Assembly (NCBI GenBank): GCA_024330185.1
Contig: JANDLV010000003.1
Location: forward strand, 1-64,000
Reading direction: 5' to 3'
Source: Candidatus Siliceabacter maunaloa
GTDB lineage: Bacteria; Actinomycetota; Thermoleophilia; Solirubrobacterales; Solirubrobacteraceae
Length of the DNA: 64,000 bases
In this document: positions 40,750-49,516 of the stretch, one piece after another
Layout: every line of letters starts with the position of its first letter
Position numbering within the stretch: the first letter of the stretch is position 1
The notes under the pieces: generated by a model
What the model was told of the DNA's origin: nothing
What the model saw: only the letters and a program-made list of their open reading frames with translations
Databases searched by the model: none
Position numbers and translations under genes: made by a program

Positions 40750-42579
40750 GTGAGGCTGCGCGAGCTGCTGGCCGGCTCGTCGGCGCCCCACCGCCACGCG
40801 GTGGCCCGGGCGCTGGGCCTGGACGCCGACGCCCCCGCGGCGCGGATCGCCGAGACGCTGGGCGACGAGGAGCACCTCGCCTCGGTCGTGGCCGAGCTGT
40901 CCTCGCAGGGGCGTGCGGCCGCCACGGCGGGGGCCTTCGCCGGGCCCGGAGCGGTCTTTCACACCTCACCGCGAGCGGACGCGACGGGCGTGCTGGAGCT
41001 CGAGCGCCACGGGCTGGCCTACGCCTTCGGGCGCTCGTGGGCGCGCCGCCACGTCCTTGCTGACGACCTGCTGGCCCCCCTCCAACGAGTCCGCGCTCAG
41101 GCCCACGCCGCCCGCGTGCCCGACGAGCCCCCGGGTCAGGCGCGGTTCGTCGGCGCCCCGCTGCAGCTCGCCCACGACGCCGCGGTACTCAGCGCCTTCA
41201 TGGCGCGCGAGCCGGTGCGCGTGAAGGCCGACGGCGACATCTACGCGCGCACCCGCCCGAAGCTGGAAACCGCGCTGGGCGAGATCGACGGCCTGAACGA
41301 GACCGCTCTCCTGCGTGTCGACCTCGCGCTGGACTGGCTGCGCGACGAGGGCCTGCTGCGCCTGCGCGTCGACGACCTCGCGGGACGCGAGGCGCGCCGA
41401 GAGCTCGTGCCCGCCGGCGCCCCACTCACCTCGCTGTCCGACCACCCCGCGGCGCTGTCCGAGCGCCTGACCGGCCATCTCGTCCGCTACGACGAGGTCC
41501 GCTGCCTGCTCCCGCTGGTCAGGGCGCTGGGTGACCGCGAACGCTCGCTGCCCGTGCTCGGCGAGGCGCTGGAGGCGATGCTCGGCGAAGCCGGGATGCT
41601 CGGTCACCACGCCATGGAGAGCGCGCAGCTGGCCCTGAGCTGCGCCGTGCCACTGTGGCTGGCCGGCGAGCTGGAGCTGGGCCTCGACCCGGTGGGCGCT
41701 GTGGTCGCCGTGCGTCGCGCGCGGCCCGAGGCGCCGCCGGCCGACCAGGGCCCCCTGGGCGTCGCCCAGGGCAACTTCGAGCTCGTGCTGCTGCGCCGCC
41801 CGTCACCCGGTGAGCGGGCGCTGCTGGAGCTGTGCTGCGAGCGCACCGCGGGCCAGGAGCACGTCTACACCGTCACTCGCGCCGCGGCCCGAGCCGCCCA
41901 ACGCGCGCCCACCGGCCCACAGTCCGTGGCCGACGCGCTGGCCGGCCTGGTCGGGGAACTGCCCCAGAACGTCGAGCGCTCACTGCGCGACTGGACGCGC
42001 GACGTGCGTGCGCCGCTGCGCCTGCGCTCGGCGATGCTCGTCGACGTCGGCGACGGCGCGACAGCCGAGGCGCTGGCGGGCGGAGCGCTGGACGGCCTCG
42101 TCGTGGAGCGCATGGGCGAGCGCATGCTCGCCGTGCCCGCCGACCGCCTCGACGAGGTCGCCGCGGCGCTGGAGGGGGCCGGCGCCGCGCTGGAGCCCGG
42201 TCTGGAGCGGGTCTCGGGAGCCTGGGAGGAGCGTGTCGAGGGCTCCTTGCCCGCTCGGGCCCGCTGGGACCCGATCGCGCCGCCCGAGCCCATGCCCCAC
42301 GCAGTGCAGGTGTCGACTCTCGAGGACGGTCCGCCGCCCGGCGCGCCCGACGTTGCCCCGCAGCTCGACCCGACCGTGCCGCTGGAGGTGATCCTCGACG
42401 CGCTGGAGCGCGACATCGACGTGGCCATCGTGTACGCCGGCGCGCGGGGCGTCACCCACCGGGTGGTCACGCCCATCGAGGTCGATGCCTCGCGCGTGCA
42501 CGGCTACTGCCACCTGCGCGACGACGAGCGCTCCTTCTGGCTGGCGTCGATCCTCGTGGCCCAGGCCGTCGAGGTGTGA
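40750..42579 (+). CDS. Helicase-associated protein (Helicase_C_3 type), partner of XPB
   Basis: A 609-residue protein with no Walker motifs. It is rich in helices with a winged-helix-like stretch (DGLNETALLRVDLALDWLRDEGLLRLRVDD), and has the conserved-type C-terminus PLEVILDALERDIDVAIVYAGARGVTHRVVTPIEVD, followed by YCHLRDDERSFWLASI, a WYL-like fold. In actinobacteria this protein is encoded beside XPB and called helicase-associated (XPB/Ssl2-like N-terminal region). It probably guides or regulates the helicase. GTG 40750. Confidence 0.82.
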   Translation: MRLRELLAGSSAPHRHAVARALGLDADAPAARIAETLGDEEHLASVVAELSSQGRAAATAGAFAGPGAVFHTSPRADATGVLELERHGLAYAFGRSWARRHVLADDLLAPLQRVRAQAHAARVPDEPPGQARFVGAPLQLAHDAAVLSAFMAREPVRVKADGDIYARTRPKLETALGEIDGLNETALLRVDLALDWLRDEGLLRLRVDDLAGREARRELVPAGAPLTSLSDHPAALSERLTGHLVRYDEVRCLLPLVRALGDRERSLPVLGEALEAMLGEAGMLGHHAMESAQLALSCAVPLWLAGELELGLDPVGAVVAVRRARPEAPPADQGPLGVAQGNFELVLLRRPSPGERALLELCCERTAGQEHVYTVTRAAARAAQRAPTGPQSVADALAGLVGELPQNVERSLRDWTRDVRAPLRLRSAMLVDVGDGATAEALAGGALDGLVVERMGERMLAVPADRLDEVAAALEGAGAALEPGLERVSGAWEERVEGSLPARARWDPIAPPEPMPHAVQVSTLEDGPPPGAPDVAPQLDPTVPLEVILDALERDIDVAIVYAGARGVTHRVVTPIEVDASRVHGYCHLRDDERSFWLASILVAQAVEV

Positions 42580-42610
42580 TCGCCATTCACGCAGCGCGGC
42601 CGAGCCGAGG

Positions 42611-43558
<948 letters not shown>

Positions 43559-43619
43559 CAGTCGTCAGCCGCGATCTCGTGCATGAGCCGCAGGTCGGGG
43601 TTCCGTCGGGAGATCCCAC

Positions 43620-43639
43620 GCCATCCTCCGCAGGATGGC
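43620..43639 (-). terminator. Small hairpin between hsp20 and the M28 gene
   Basis: CCATCCT-CCGC-AGGATGG forms a perfect 7-bp stem with a 4-nt loop, extended by one outer G-C pair. It lies after the larger hairpin at 43671-43700 in the hsp20 direction. It may be a second terminator or an RNA-processing element. Confidence 0.45.
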
Positions 43640-43670
43640 AGGAAAGGGTCCACCCCCCGGCGGGTCCGGC

Positions 43671-43700
43671 GGCCCCGGCCCGCGAGCGCGGGCCGGGGCC
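43671..43700 (-). terminator. Strong GC hairpin terminator of hsp20
   Basis: A perfect 13-bp stem, GGCCCCGGCCCGC and complement, with a GAGC loop begins 11 bp after the hsp20 stop. No T-tract follows. It has the same build as the hairpin at 11587-11615. Confidence 0.65.
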
Positions 43701-43711
43701 GTTCACGATGG

Positions 43712-44188
43712 TCAGGCCGCCTCGCCCTCGATCGCGGCGGGGCGCTCGCACACGCCGATCTCGATGCGCCGCGGCGTGCGCTGCGCGGGCTTGGGGATGC
43801 GCACCTCGAGCACGCCGCGGTCGAACGATGCCTGGATGCCGTCGGGCTGCACGCCCGCGGGCAGGTGCAGCGTGCGCCGGAACGCGCCGGTCGAGCGCTC
43901 GAGACGCAAGTAGCCCTCCTTCTCCTCGCGGTGCTCGACCTTGCGCTCGCCCGACAGAGTGAGCGTGTCGCCCTCCACCTCGACCTTGACGTCGCCCTCG
44001 TCGAGACCCGGAAGGTCCGCGCGCAGGACGTAGTGCTCGGACTCCTCGACGAGGTCCATGGCCGGGACCCAGTGACGACCGCGGGTGGACTCGTTGCCCG
44101 GAGCCTCGACGAAGGTGTTGAACAAGCGGTTCATGTCGCCCTGCAGCGAGGCGATCTCGCGAGCGGGCTCCCAACGGATCAGTGCCAT
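43712..44188 (-). CDS. Hsp20/alpha-crystallin small heat-shock protein
   Basis: A 158-residue chaperone that binds unfolding proteins in the cytoplasm. MALIRWEPAREIASLQGDMNRLF is the usual bacterial N-terminus; the alpha-crystallin domain runs from YVLRADLPGLDEGDVKVEVEG to FDRGVLEVRIPKP, with ALPGV-type ADLPG and LTLSGERK; the IxI-like tail is IEIGV. A near-consensus promoter with an overlapping 8-bp inverted repeat lies upstream, and a strong hairpin follows the stop. Confidence 0.95.
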   Translation of the reverse strand: MALIRWEPAREIASLQGDMNRLFNTFVEAPGNESTRGRHWVPAMDLVEESEHYVLRADLPGLDEGDVKVEVEGDTLTLSGERKVEHREEKEGYLRLERSTGAFRRTLHLPAGVQPDGIQASFDRGVLEVRIPKPAQRTPRRIEIGVCERPAAIEGEAA

Positions 44189-44212
44189 CTCTGCTCTCGT
44201 TTCTCGTCAATC

Positions 44213-44263
44213 ATCTTAGTGATGACGACTAAGATATTAGGACCCGGTGGCGTGGCGTGTCAA
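44213..44263 (-). promoter_or_regulatory. hsp20 promoter with HAIR-like inverted repeat
   Basis: On the minus strand TTGACA (44258-44263), an 18-nt spacer and TAATAT (44234-44239) form an almost perfect sigma-A promoter. Directly over the -10 and start site lies ATCTTAGT-N7-ACTAAGAT (44213-44235), an exact inverted repeat. The 7-nt spacing and inner AGT...ACT are the same as in the HspR site HAIR (CTTGAGT-N7-ACTCAAG). Repression by an HspR- or other heat-shock repressor is likely; the gene for it is not in the window. Confidence 0.72.
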
Positions 44264-44302
44264 GCGGGTTGCGCAGCCGACGGCTCGGGTAGTTCAAGGT
44301 TC

Positions 44303-45364
44303 GTGCGGGTGGCCGTGATCGGCGCGACTGGGAACGTGGGCACGAGCGTGCTCGCCGCCTTGGAGGCCGAGCCGCGGGTGGAAGCGATGACCGGGATCGC
44401 GCGGCGTATTCCGGCCGGCCCTCCCCCACCCAAGGTCACCTGGGCGTGCGCCGACATCGCTCACGACCCGCTGGAGGCGCTGCTGCGCGGCGCCGACGCG
44501 GTGATCCACCTGGCCTGGCTCATCCAGCCCTCGCGCGACGAGGTCCGGACCCACGAGGTCAACGTGATCGGCTCGCAGCGGGTCTTTGAGGCCGCCGCGC
44601 AGGCCGGCGTGGGGACGGTGATCCACGCGAGCTCGATCGGGGCCTACGCTCCGGGCCCGAAGGATCGCCGGGTGGACGAGTCGTGGTCGACGGCCGGGAT
44701 CCCCACCTCGTTCTACTCACGCCACAAGGCGGCGGTGGAGCGCATCCTCGACGCCTTCGAGGCCACCCATCCGGACGTGCGGGTGGTCCGCCTGCGCCCC
44801 GGGCTGATCTTCAAGGGTGAGGCGGCCAGCGAGATCCGCCGCCTCTTCGCTGGCCCCTTCCTCCCGCGGGCGCTCGTGCGTCGTGAGCTGGTGCCCATCG
44901 TGCCGCGCACCCCGGGCCTGGTCTTCCAGGCCGTGCACAGCCACGACGTCGCGCAGGCCTACCGCCTCGCGCTCGTCGACGGGACCGCCCGGGGCGCCTA
45001 CAACGTCGCCGCCGAGCCGGTGCTCGACGCCGACGTGCTCGGGCGCCTGCTGGGCGCCCGTCCGGTCCCGGTCCCAGCCGTCGCGCTACGGGCTGCCGCC
45101 GCCCTGACGTGGCGGGCGCGCCTGCAGCCGACCGAGCCCGGCTGGGTGGACATGGGCCTCGGCGTGCCGCTCATGGACGTCTCGCGGGCGCGCGAGGAGC
45201 TGGGCTGGGAGCCGCGTCATGGGGCCGGCGAGGCGTTCATGGAGCTCTTCGACGGCCTCCGCGAAGGCGCCGGCGGCGCCACACCGCCACTCGCGCCGGG
45301 CGCGGGCGGCCCCGCCCGCCTGCGCGAAGTCATGCAGGGTGTCGGGGCGCGCAACGAGCCCTGA
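44303..45364 (+). CDS. NAD-dependent epimerase/dehydratase family protein
   Basis: A 353-residue extended SDR. VRVAVIGATGNVGTSVLAAL holds the GxxGxxG cofactor loop, DAVIHLAWLIQPSRDE follows, VIHASSIGAYAPG gives the catalytic Ser and YSRHKAAVERIL the YxxxK pair. AAEPVLDADVLGRLLGARPV and a C-terminal Gly/Pro-rich tail follow. The substrate may be a nucleotide sugar or a steroid/flavonoid-like molecule; nothing nearby decides. GTG 44303 is close to the divergent hsp20 promoter. Confidence 0.88.
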   Translation: MRVAVIGATGNVGTSVLAALEAEPRVEAMTGIARRIPAGPPPPKVTWACADIAHDPLEALLRGADAVIHLAWLIQPSRDEVRTHEVNVIGSQRVFEAAAQAGVGTVIHASSIGAYAPGPKDRRVDESWSTAGIPTSFYSRHKAAVERILDAFEATHPDVRVVRLRPGLIFKGEAASEIRRLFAGPFLPRALVRRELVPIVPRTPGLVFQAVHSHDVAQAYRLALVDGTARGAYNVAAEPVLDADVLGRLLGARPVPVPAVALRAAAALTWRARLQPTEPGWVDMGLGVPLMDVSRAREELGWEPRHGAGEAFMELFDGLREGAGGATPPLAPGAGGPARLREVMQGVGARNEP

Positions 45365-45370
45365 TCGCGC

Positions 45371-45399
45371 TTGGCCAGGGTGGCCAAGCTCGGTACGCT
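45371..45399 (+). promoter_or_regulatory. Leaderless promoter of the Phd-type antitoxin
   Basis: TTGGCC (45371-45376), a 17-nt spacer and TACGCT (45394-45399) form a good sigma-A promoter. The -10 ends 7 nt before ATG 45407, so transcription should start at the ATG. Confidence 0.6.
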
Positions 45400-45406
45400 T
45401 CGCCCT

Positions 45407-45649
45407 ATGAGCAGCTACTCGATCGGTGAGGCCAAGACGCAGCTCTCACGCCTCATACGCGAGGCTGAGAGCGGTGAAGAGGTGGTGGTGCGTCGCGACA
45501 ACCAGCCGGTCGCACGCATCGTGGCCGTGAAGCCCGAGGCGCCGACGGTCAAGCGTGAGCCCGGCAGCATGCGAGGCCACATCTGGATGGCCGACGACTG
45601 GGACGAGTGGCCGGACGACATCGCCGAGGCGCTTGGCATGCGCGGTTGA
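45407..45649 (+). CDS. Phd/YefM-type antitoxin
   Basis: An 80-residue protein: SYSIGEAKTQLSRLIREAESGEEVVVRRDNQPVARIVAV is the Phd/YefM DNA-binding fold. The C-terminal tail (IWMADDWDEWPDDIAEALGM) is the flexible acidic and aromatic segment that wraps a PIN toxin. Transcription is probably leaderless and self-repressed. The stop overlaps the toxin start. Confidence 0.9.
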   Translation: MSSYSIGEAKTQLSRLIREAESGEEVVVRRDNQPVARIVAVKPEAPTVKREPGSMRGHIWMADDWDEWPDDIAEALGMRG

Positions 45650-46038
45650 CCCGCGCGCTCGTCGACACCCACGCCTTCATCTGGTGGCTGCTCGACGATG
45701 ACCGACTCTCTGAGCCGGCCCGCGAGACCCTGGGCGCGATGGACACTCCGATGTTGAGCGCAGGCACTCTGGTCGAGATCGCGATCAAGCGCTCGATCGG
45801 CAAGCTCGGTTTCCACCGTGACTGGACGGAGCGCGGTCGGAGCGAGGGCTTCGAGCCGCTGGCCGTCACATGGGAGCACGCGGTGGCTCTGGAACGTCTC
45901 CCGTTCATCACTGCTTCGGGCCGCGAGCACCGTGACCCCTTCGACCGTCTCCTTGTCGCACAGGCCCAGGTCGAGCGGCTGCCCGTGGTGACCCGCGACC
46001 CCGCGATCGCCGCCTACGGCGTCCCCGTGATCTGGTGA
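45646..46038 (+). CDS. PIN-domain toxin (VapC)
   Basis: A 130-residue PIN ribonuclease with RALVDTHAFIWWLLDD, a Glu in LVEIAIKRSIGKLGF, REHRDPFDRLLVAQAQ and VVTRDPAIAAYGVPVIW, all four acidic ligands present. The only start that keeps the first Asp is TTG 45646, which overlaps the antitoxin stop (TTGA). This is the intact relative of the broken toxin at 4077-4293. Confidence 0.9.
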   Translation: MTRALVDTHAFIWWLLDDDRLSEPARETLGAMDTPMLSAGTLVEIAIKRSIGKLGFHRDWTERGRSEGFEPLAVTWEHAVALERLPFITASGREHRDPFDRLLVAQAQVERLPVVTRDPAIAAYGVPVIW

Positions 46039-46085
46039 ACGCCTCCCGGGCCACCACCCCGCACCGTCGCTGGGCCGCGAAGGGG

Positions 46086-46109
46086 TAGGGTCGCTCCCAG
46101 GAGGAGGAG
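46086..46109 (+). promoter_or_regulatory. -10 element and ribosome-binding site of the WS/DGAT gene
   Basis: TAGGGT (46086-46091) is followed after 8 nt by the purine run AGGAGGAGGAGA, which ends 3 nt before ATG 46113. Unlike its neighbours this gene has a short leader with a very strong Shine-Dalgarno sequence. Confidence 0.5.
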
Positions 46110-46112
46110 ACC

Positions 46113-47537
46113 ATGGGCCAGCAGCATCTCGACCGCCTCACCGCCATCGACGCGGGCTTCCTGCACAACGAGGGCAGCTCGTCGCACATGCACATCGGGG
46201 CGGTGATCATCGCCGAGGGGCCGCCCCCGCCCCACGCCGATCTCCTGGACGGCATCCGGTCGCGGCTGCACCTCGTGCCCCGCTACCGCCAGAAGCTGGC
46301 CCTGGCGCCGGCGCACAGCGGCCGGCCGATGTGGGTGGACGATCCCTCGTTCAGCCTGGAGTACCACGTCCGCCAGAGCGCGCTGCCCCGGCCCGGCTCG
46401 GAGGAGCAGCTCATGCGCACGGTGGCACGCATCTTCTCCCAGCGCCTGGACCGCTCAAAGCCGCTGTGGGAGATGTGGGTGGTCGAGGGCCTCCAGGACG
46501 GGTCCTTCGCGCTGATCTCCAAGAGCCACCACGCGCTGATCGACGGCGTGAGCGGCGTGGACCTCGCCCAGGTCCTGTTCGACCTCGAGCCCCAGCCGGC
46601 CGAGCCCGACCACCCCGAGAAGGCGTGGCAGCCCGCGCCCGAGCCCAACCCCGCGGAGCTGGCGGGCGCCGGGATGGCCGGCGCCGTGCGCGCCAGCCTG
46701 AAGATGACGGCGGGGACCCTGGCCGCGATGGCCGATCCGCGCCGGGCGCTGCAGGAGGCGCGCGGAGCCGCGGAGGGCCTTGGCGAGCTTGCCTGGGCGA
46801 CGCTCAACCCGGCGCCGTCCACCCCGCTCAACCAGCCGATCGGCCCCCACCGGCGCTTCGTCGGCGTGCGCCACGACCTCGCCGATCTCAAGCTGATCAA
46901 GGACGCGTTCCAAGGCACTGTCAACGACGTGATCCTGACCGTGGTCAGCGGCGCGCTGCGCGGCTGGCTGCGCTCGCGCGGCGTGCGCACGCAGGGGCTG
47001 GAACTGCGCGCGCTGGTGCCGGTCTCGATCCGCGTGCAGGACGGCGCCAACACGCTGGGCAACCGCATCGCCGCCATGCGCGGGCCCCTGCCCGTCTACG
47101 TCGAGGACCCGCTGCAGCGCCTGCGCACGGTCTCGGCGGCCATGCGTGAACTCAAGGACTCCAAGCAGGCCCTGGGCGCCGAGGTGCTGGCCAGCGTGCA
47201 GAGCTTCGCGCCCCCGACCGTCCTGGCCCAGGCCGCGCGCATCAACTTCTCCACGCGGCTGTTCAACCTGATCGTCACCAACGTGCCCGGGCCCCAGTTT
47301 CCCCTCTACGTGCAGGGCCGGCGCATGCTCGACGTCTTCCCCGTGGCCTTCCTGGCGCGCGACCACGGGCTGGCGATCGCGATCATGTCCTACGACGGGC
47401 GCATCAACTTCGGCCTGCTGGGCGACTACGACGCCATGGCGGAGCTTGCGGCCATCGGCGAGGGCATCGAGGCGTCGGTGGCCGAGCTGGTGGCGCTGGC
47501 GCGCCGGCAGGGGAGCACGACGGCTGCGAGCGTCTGA
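46113..47537 (+). CDS. Wax ester synthase/diacylglycerol acyltransferase (WS/DGAT)
   Basis: A 474-residue acyltransferase. LDRLTAIDAGFLHNEG is the N-terminal signature and KSHHALIDGVSG carries the HHxxxDG catalytic motif (residues about 134-140). FNLIVTNVPGPQFPLYVQGRRM and GLAIAIMSYDGRINFGL complete the family pattern. It esterifies fatty alcohols or diacylglycerol with acyl-CoA to form storage wax esters or triacylglycerol, usually at the membrane or lipid droplet. A monocistronic unit with a strong ribosome-binding site. Confidence 0.94.
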   Translation: MGQQHLDRLTAIDAGFLHNEGSSSHMHIGAVIIAEGPPPPHADLLDGIRSRLHLVPRYRQKLALAPAHSGRPMWVDDPSFSLEYHVRQSALPRPGSEEQLMRTVARIFSQRLDRSKPLWEMWVVEGLQDGSFALISKSHHALIDGVSGVDLAQVLFDLEPQPAEPDHPEKAWQPAPEPNPAELAGAGMAGAVRASLKMTAGTLAAMADPRRALQEARGAAEGLGELAWATLNPAPSTPLNQPIGPHRRFVGVRHDLADLKLIKDAFQGTVNDVILTVVSGALRGWLRSRGVRTQGLELRALVPVSIRVQDGANTLGNRIAAMRGPLPVYVEDPLQRLRTVSAAMRELKDSKQALGAEVLASVQSFAPPTVLAQAARINFSTRLFNLIVTNVPGPQFPLYVQGRRMLDVFPVAFLARDHGLAIAIMSYDGRINFGLLGDYDAMAELAAIGEGIEASVAELVALARRQGSTTAASV

Positions 47538-47558
47538 GCTGCGGTCAGCGCGGCGGGC

Positions 47559-47855
47559 TCAGAAGCCGAGGGCGAACTTGGCGTCCTCGCTCATCTTGTC
47601 CGGCGACCAGGGCGGCAGGAACGTCATCTCGGTCTGCACCGAGTTGACCCCCTCCAGCTCGCCGACGAACTCCTCGATCTGCTCGGTGACCTGGGGGCCG
47701 ATCGGGCAGGCGGGGGTGGTCAGCGTGAAGGTGACCTTGACGTCGCCGTCCTCGTCCGCGATCCCGTAGATCAGCCCCAGCTCGACGAAGTCGAGTCCGA
47801 GCTCCGGGTCGATGACGTTGGACAGAGCGCTTTCGATGTCCTCGAGCGAAGGCAT
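47559..47855 (-). CDS. MIP18/DUF59 family iron-sulfur assembly protein (SufT-like)
   Basis: A 98-residue protein: MPSLEDIESALSNVIDPELGLDFVELGLIYGI, VTFTLTTPACPIGPQV with the conserved Cys, and MTFLPPWSPDKMSEDAKFALGF. This is the MIP18/DUF59 domain, which helps mature Fe-S proteins (SufT) or acts in the PaaD phenylacetate system. No suf or paa genes are nearby. The TACACT -10 lies 6 nt before its ATG. Confidence 0.92.
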   Translation of the reverse strand: MPSLEDIESALSNVIDPELGLDFVELGLIYGIADEDGDVKVTFTLTTPACPIGPQVTEQIEEFVGELEGVNSVQTEMTFLPPWSPDKMSEDAKFALGF

Positions 47856-47861
47856 GGCCCC

Positions 47862-47879
47862 AGTGTAGGCGTCTACCCT
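47862..47879. promoter_or_regulatory. Divergent pair of leaderless promoters
   Basis: AGTGTA (47862-47867; TACACT on the minus strand) ends 6 nt from the MIP18 ATG, and TACCCT (47874-47879) on the plus strand ends 8 nt from the FxsA ATG. The two -10 elements are only 6 bp apart in a 32-bp gap, so the two polymerases must compete for the same DNA. Confidence 0.5.
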
Positions 47880-47887
47880 TCCCCGCG

Positions 47888-48406
47888 ATGCCCCTCCTGC
47901 TCGCCCTGCTGTTCATCGTCGTGCCGATCGCCGAGCTGTACGTGATCTGGCAGGTCGGCGGGCTCATCGGGATCCTCCCGACCGTCGCGCTGCTGCTGGC
48001 GGCCTCGATCGCCGGCGGCGTGCTGCTGCGCTCTCAGGGCCGCGCGGCGTGGCGGCGCTTCGTCACCGCGCTCCAGTCGGGCCGCCCGCCGGCGCGCGAG
48101 GTCGCCGACGGCGCGCTGATCATCTTCGGCGCCGCGCTGCTGCTCACGCCAGGCTTCATCACCGACACGCTCGGCGTGGCGCTTCTACTGCCGCCCACGC
48201 GCGCGCTGGTGCGCGGCACCCTGGTGCGCACGCTCGCGCCGCGGCTCGTCGCCGGCGCCGCCGGGCGATGGGGACGGCCCGGGGGGGCGCGCAGGCCCCG
48301 GGGCCCGGCCCAGCCGGGAGGCCGATCGCGGCATGGGTCCGACGCCGACGTCGAGGGCACCGCGCACGAGGTCGACGACGGGCCGCAGCGGCCGCGCCGC
48401 CCGTGA
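47888..48406 (+). CDS. fxsA: FxsA family membrane protein
   Basis: A 172-residue membrane protein: LLALLFIVVPIAELYVIWQVG, then LLLAASIAGGVLLRSQG, ALIIFGAALLLTPGFITDTLGVALLLPP. These are the FxsA signatures (IAELYxxxxVG; TPGFxTDxxGxxLLxPxxR). Three or four helices; the C-terminal 55 residues are Gly/Arg/Pro-rich and cytoplasmic. FxsA of E. coli modulates exclusion of phage T7; its normal role is unknown. GTGA overlap couples it to the next gene. Confidence 0.9.
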   Translation: MPLLLALLFIVVPIAELYVIWQVGGLIGILPTVALLLAASIAGGVLLRSQGRAAWRRFVTALQSGRPPAREVADGALIIFGAALLLTPGFITDTLGVALLLPPTRALVRGTLVRTLAPRLVAGAAGRWGRPGGARRPRGPAQPGGRSRHGSDADVEGTAHEVDDGPQRPRRP

Positions 48407-49287
48407 CGGTCACCGCGGCCGACGAGCAGCCACGCCTCGGCGATGCGCCGGGCTCCTCCGCTGCCGTGACCTTCGCCTTCGGCGACCAGCGCAGCGGCGT
48501 CTTCGCCACCGCCCGCCTGGGCCTGACCGCAACGGGCGCCAGCGGCCTGCTCATGGTCTTCGCCGGCGGCGAGGTCGCCGCGGTGCGGGCGGAGAGCGCG
48601 GAGGCACCTTCCGAGGACGGCTGGGAGGCGGTGCGGGCCGCCGGCCTGCGCACGACCGTCGAGGAGCCGCTGGGCGCCTGGACGCTGCGCGGCGAGGCCG
48701 AGGGCGTGGAGCTCGACCTGCGCTTCACGGCCTGTTCGGCGGCAGCGCACCTGGAGGCCGACCGCCCGGCCGCGCGCGCCGGCGGCCTGGAGGGCTATGA
48801 GCACCTGTGCGCGGTGGAGGGCGTGGTCGCCGTCGGCGGGAAGCGACACGAGCTGCGCTGCCTGGGCCAGCGCGGGCACTCTTGGGGCGCGCCCGACTGG
48901 GAGCGCCTCTCGCTCACCCGCACCCTGACGGCGTGGGTGGGCGAGGACTGCGGGCTGTCGCTGGTCGCTGCCCGCCCCGCGAAGGCCCGCGCGCACGCCG
49001 ACGAGCTGATCGACGCGATGCTGCTCGAGGGCGGGCCGGACGTGCCCGCGACGGTGGTCGACGAGCCGCGCCTGTCGACGACCTACGACGCCGAGGGTCG
49101 CATGCGCCGCGCCGGCCTGGAGCTCTACGCCACGCCCGAGACCGAAGCTGCCCGCCGCTTGCACGGTGAGTTGCTGTGCGGCACGACGGTCGACCTCGGG
49201 CGTCTGCGCCTTGACGCGAGCTTCTTCCGCTGGGAGATGGACGGCCGCGAGGGCGTCGGGCGCTACGACATCGTGCGCCGGACCTGA
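48403..49287 (+). CDS. Conserved hypothetical protein with CrtC/AttH-like lipocalin features
   Basis: A 294-residue, beta-strand-rich protein. The pattern EGVVAVGGKRHELRCLGQRGHSWGAPDWERL resembles the GxRxHSWG-DW core of CrtC/AttH-type lipocalin-like proteins (carotenoid hydratase relatives). The region before (GAWTLRGEAEGVELDLRFTACSA) and the end (SFFRWEMDGREGVGRYDIVRR) fit the same family, where the final GxGxYE motif is common. No signal peptide. A role with a lipid- or isoprenoid-like ligand is a guess. Confidence 0.65.
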   Translation: MTVTAADEQPRLGDAPGSSAAVTFAFGDQRSGVFATARLGLTATGASGLLMVFAGGEVAAVRAESAEAPSEDGWEAVRAAGLRTTVEEPLGAWTLRGEAEGVELDLRFTACSAAAHLEADRPAARAGGLEGYEHLCAVEGVVAVGGKRHELRCLGQRGHSWGAPDWERLSLTRTLTAWVGEDCGLSLVAARPAKARAHADELIDAMLLEGGPDVPATVVDEPRLSTTYDAEGRMRRAGLELYATPETEAARRLHGELLCGTTVDLGRLRLDASFFRWEMDGREGVGRYDIVRRT

Positions 49288-49343
49288 GCATGGGCGCCGC
49301 CTCCGCCCGCTTGGCGAGACCGCCGATGCCGGTCTCCCGGTAA

Positions 49344-49503
49344 GGGTCCGTGCAAGAACAAGTGCTCGGGTTGGGGTGCCGGATCGTGGATGCCCGGGGT
49401 CGCACGATTCCGCCGTCGATACTGGTTGTATCGACAAGGAATCGGGTGGCTCCGGGCGCCACGAGACGGTGTCCCAACCCCGCAGTTGTTCTTGGACGGG
49501 CCC
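49344..49503. mobile_element. MITE-like element, 160 bp, with long terminal inverted repeats
   Basis: Left end GGGTCCGTGCAAGAACAAGT and right end (reverse complement) GGGCCCGTCCAAGAACAACT continue as related inverted repeats for about 38 bp. Both sides are flanked by TAA (49341-49343 and 49504-49506), a 3-bp target duplication. The inside has no ORF but a nested hairpin, CGATTCC/GGAATCG around GTCGATA/TATCGAC (49405-49444). This is the build of a non-autonomous element mobilised in trans. TNA duplications are known for the IS427/IS1031 groups of IS5, but the family is not proved. Confidence 0.85.
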
Positions 49504-49516
49504 TAAGCGGAACGAT

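Noticed and set aside
49344-49503. A full insertion sequence with transposase
   Set aside because: The element is 160 bp and has no coding capacity.
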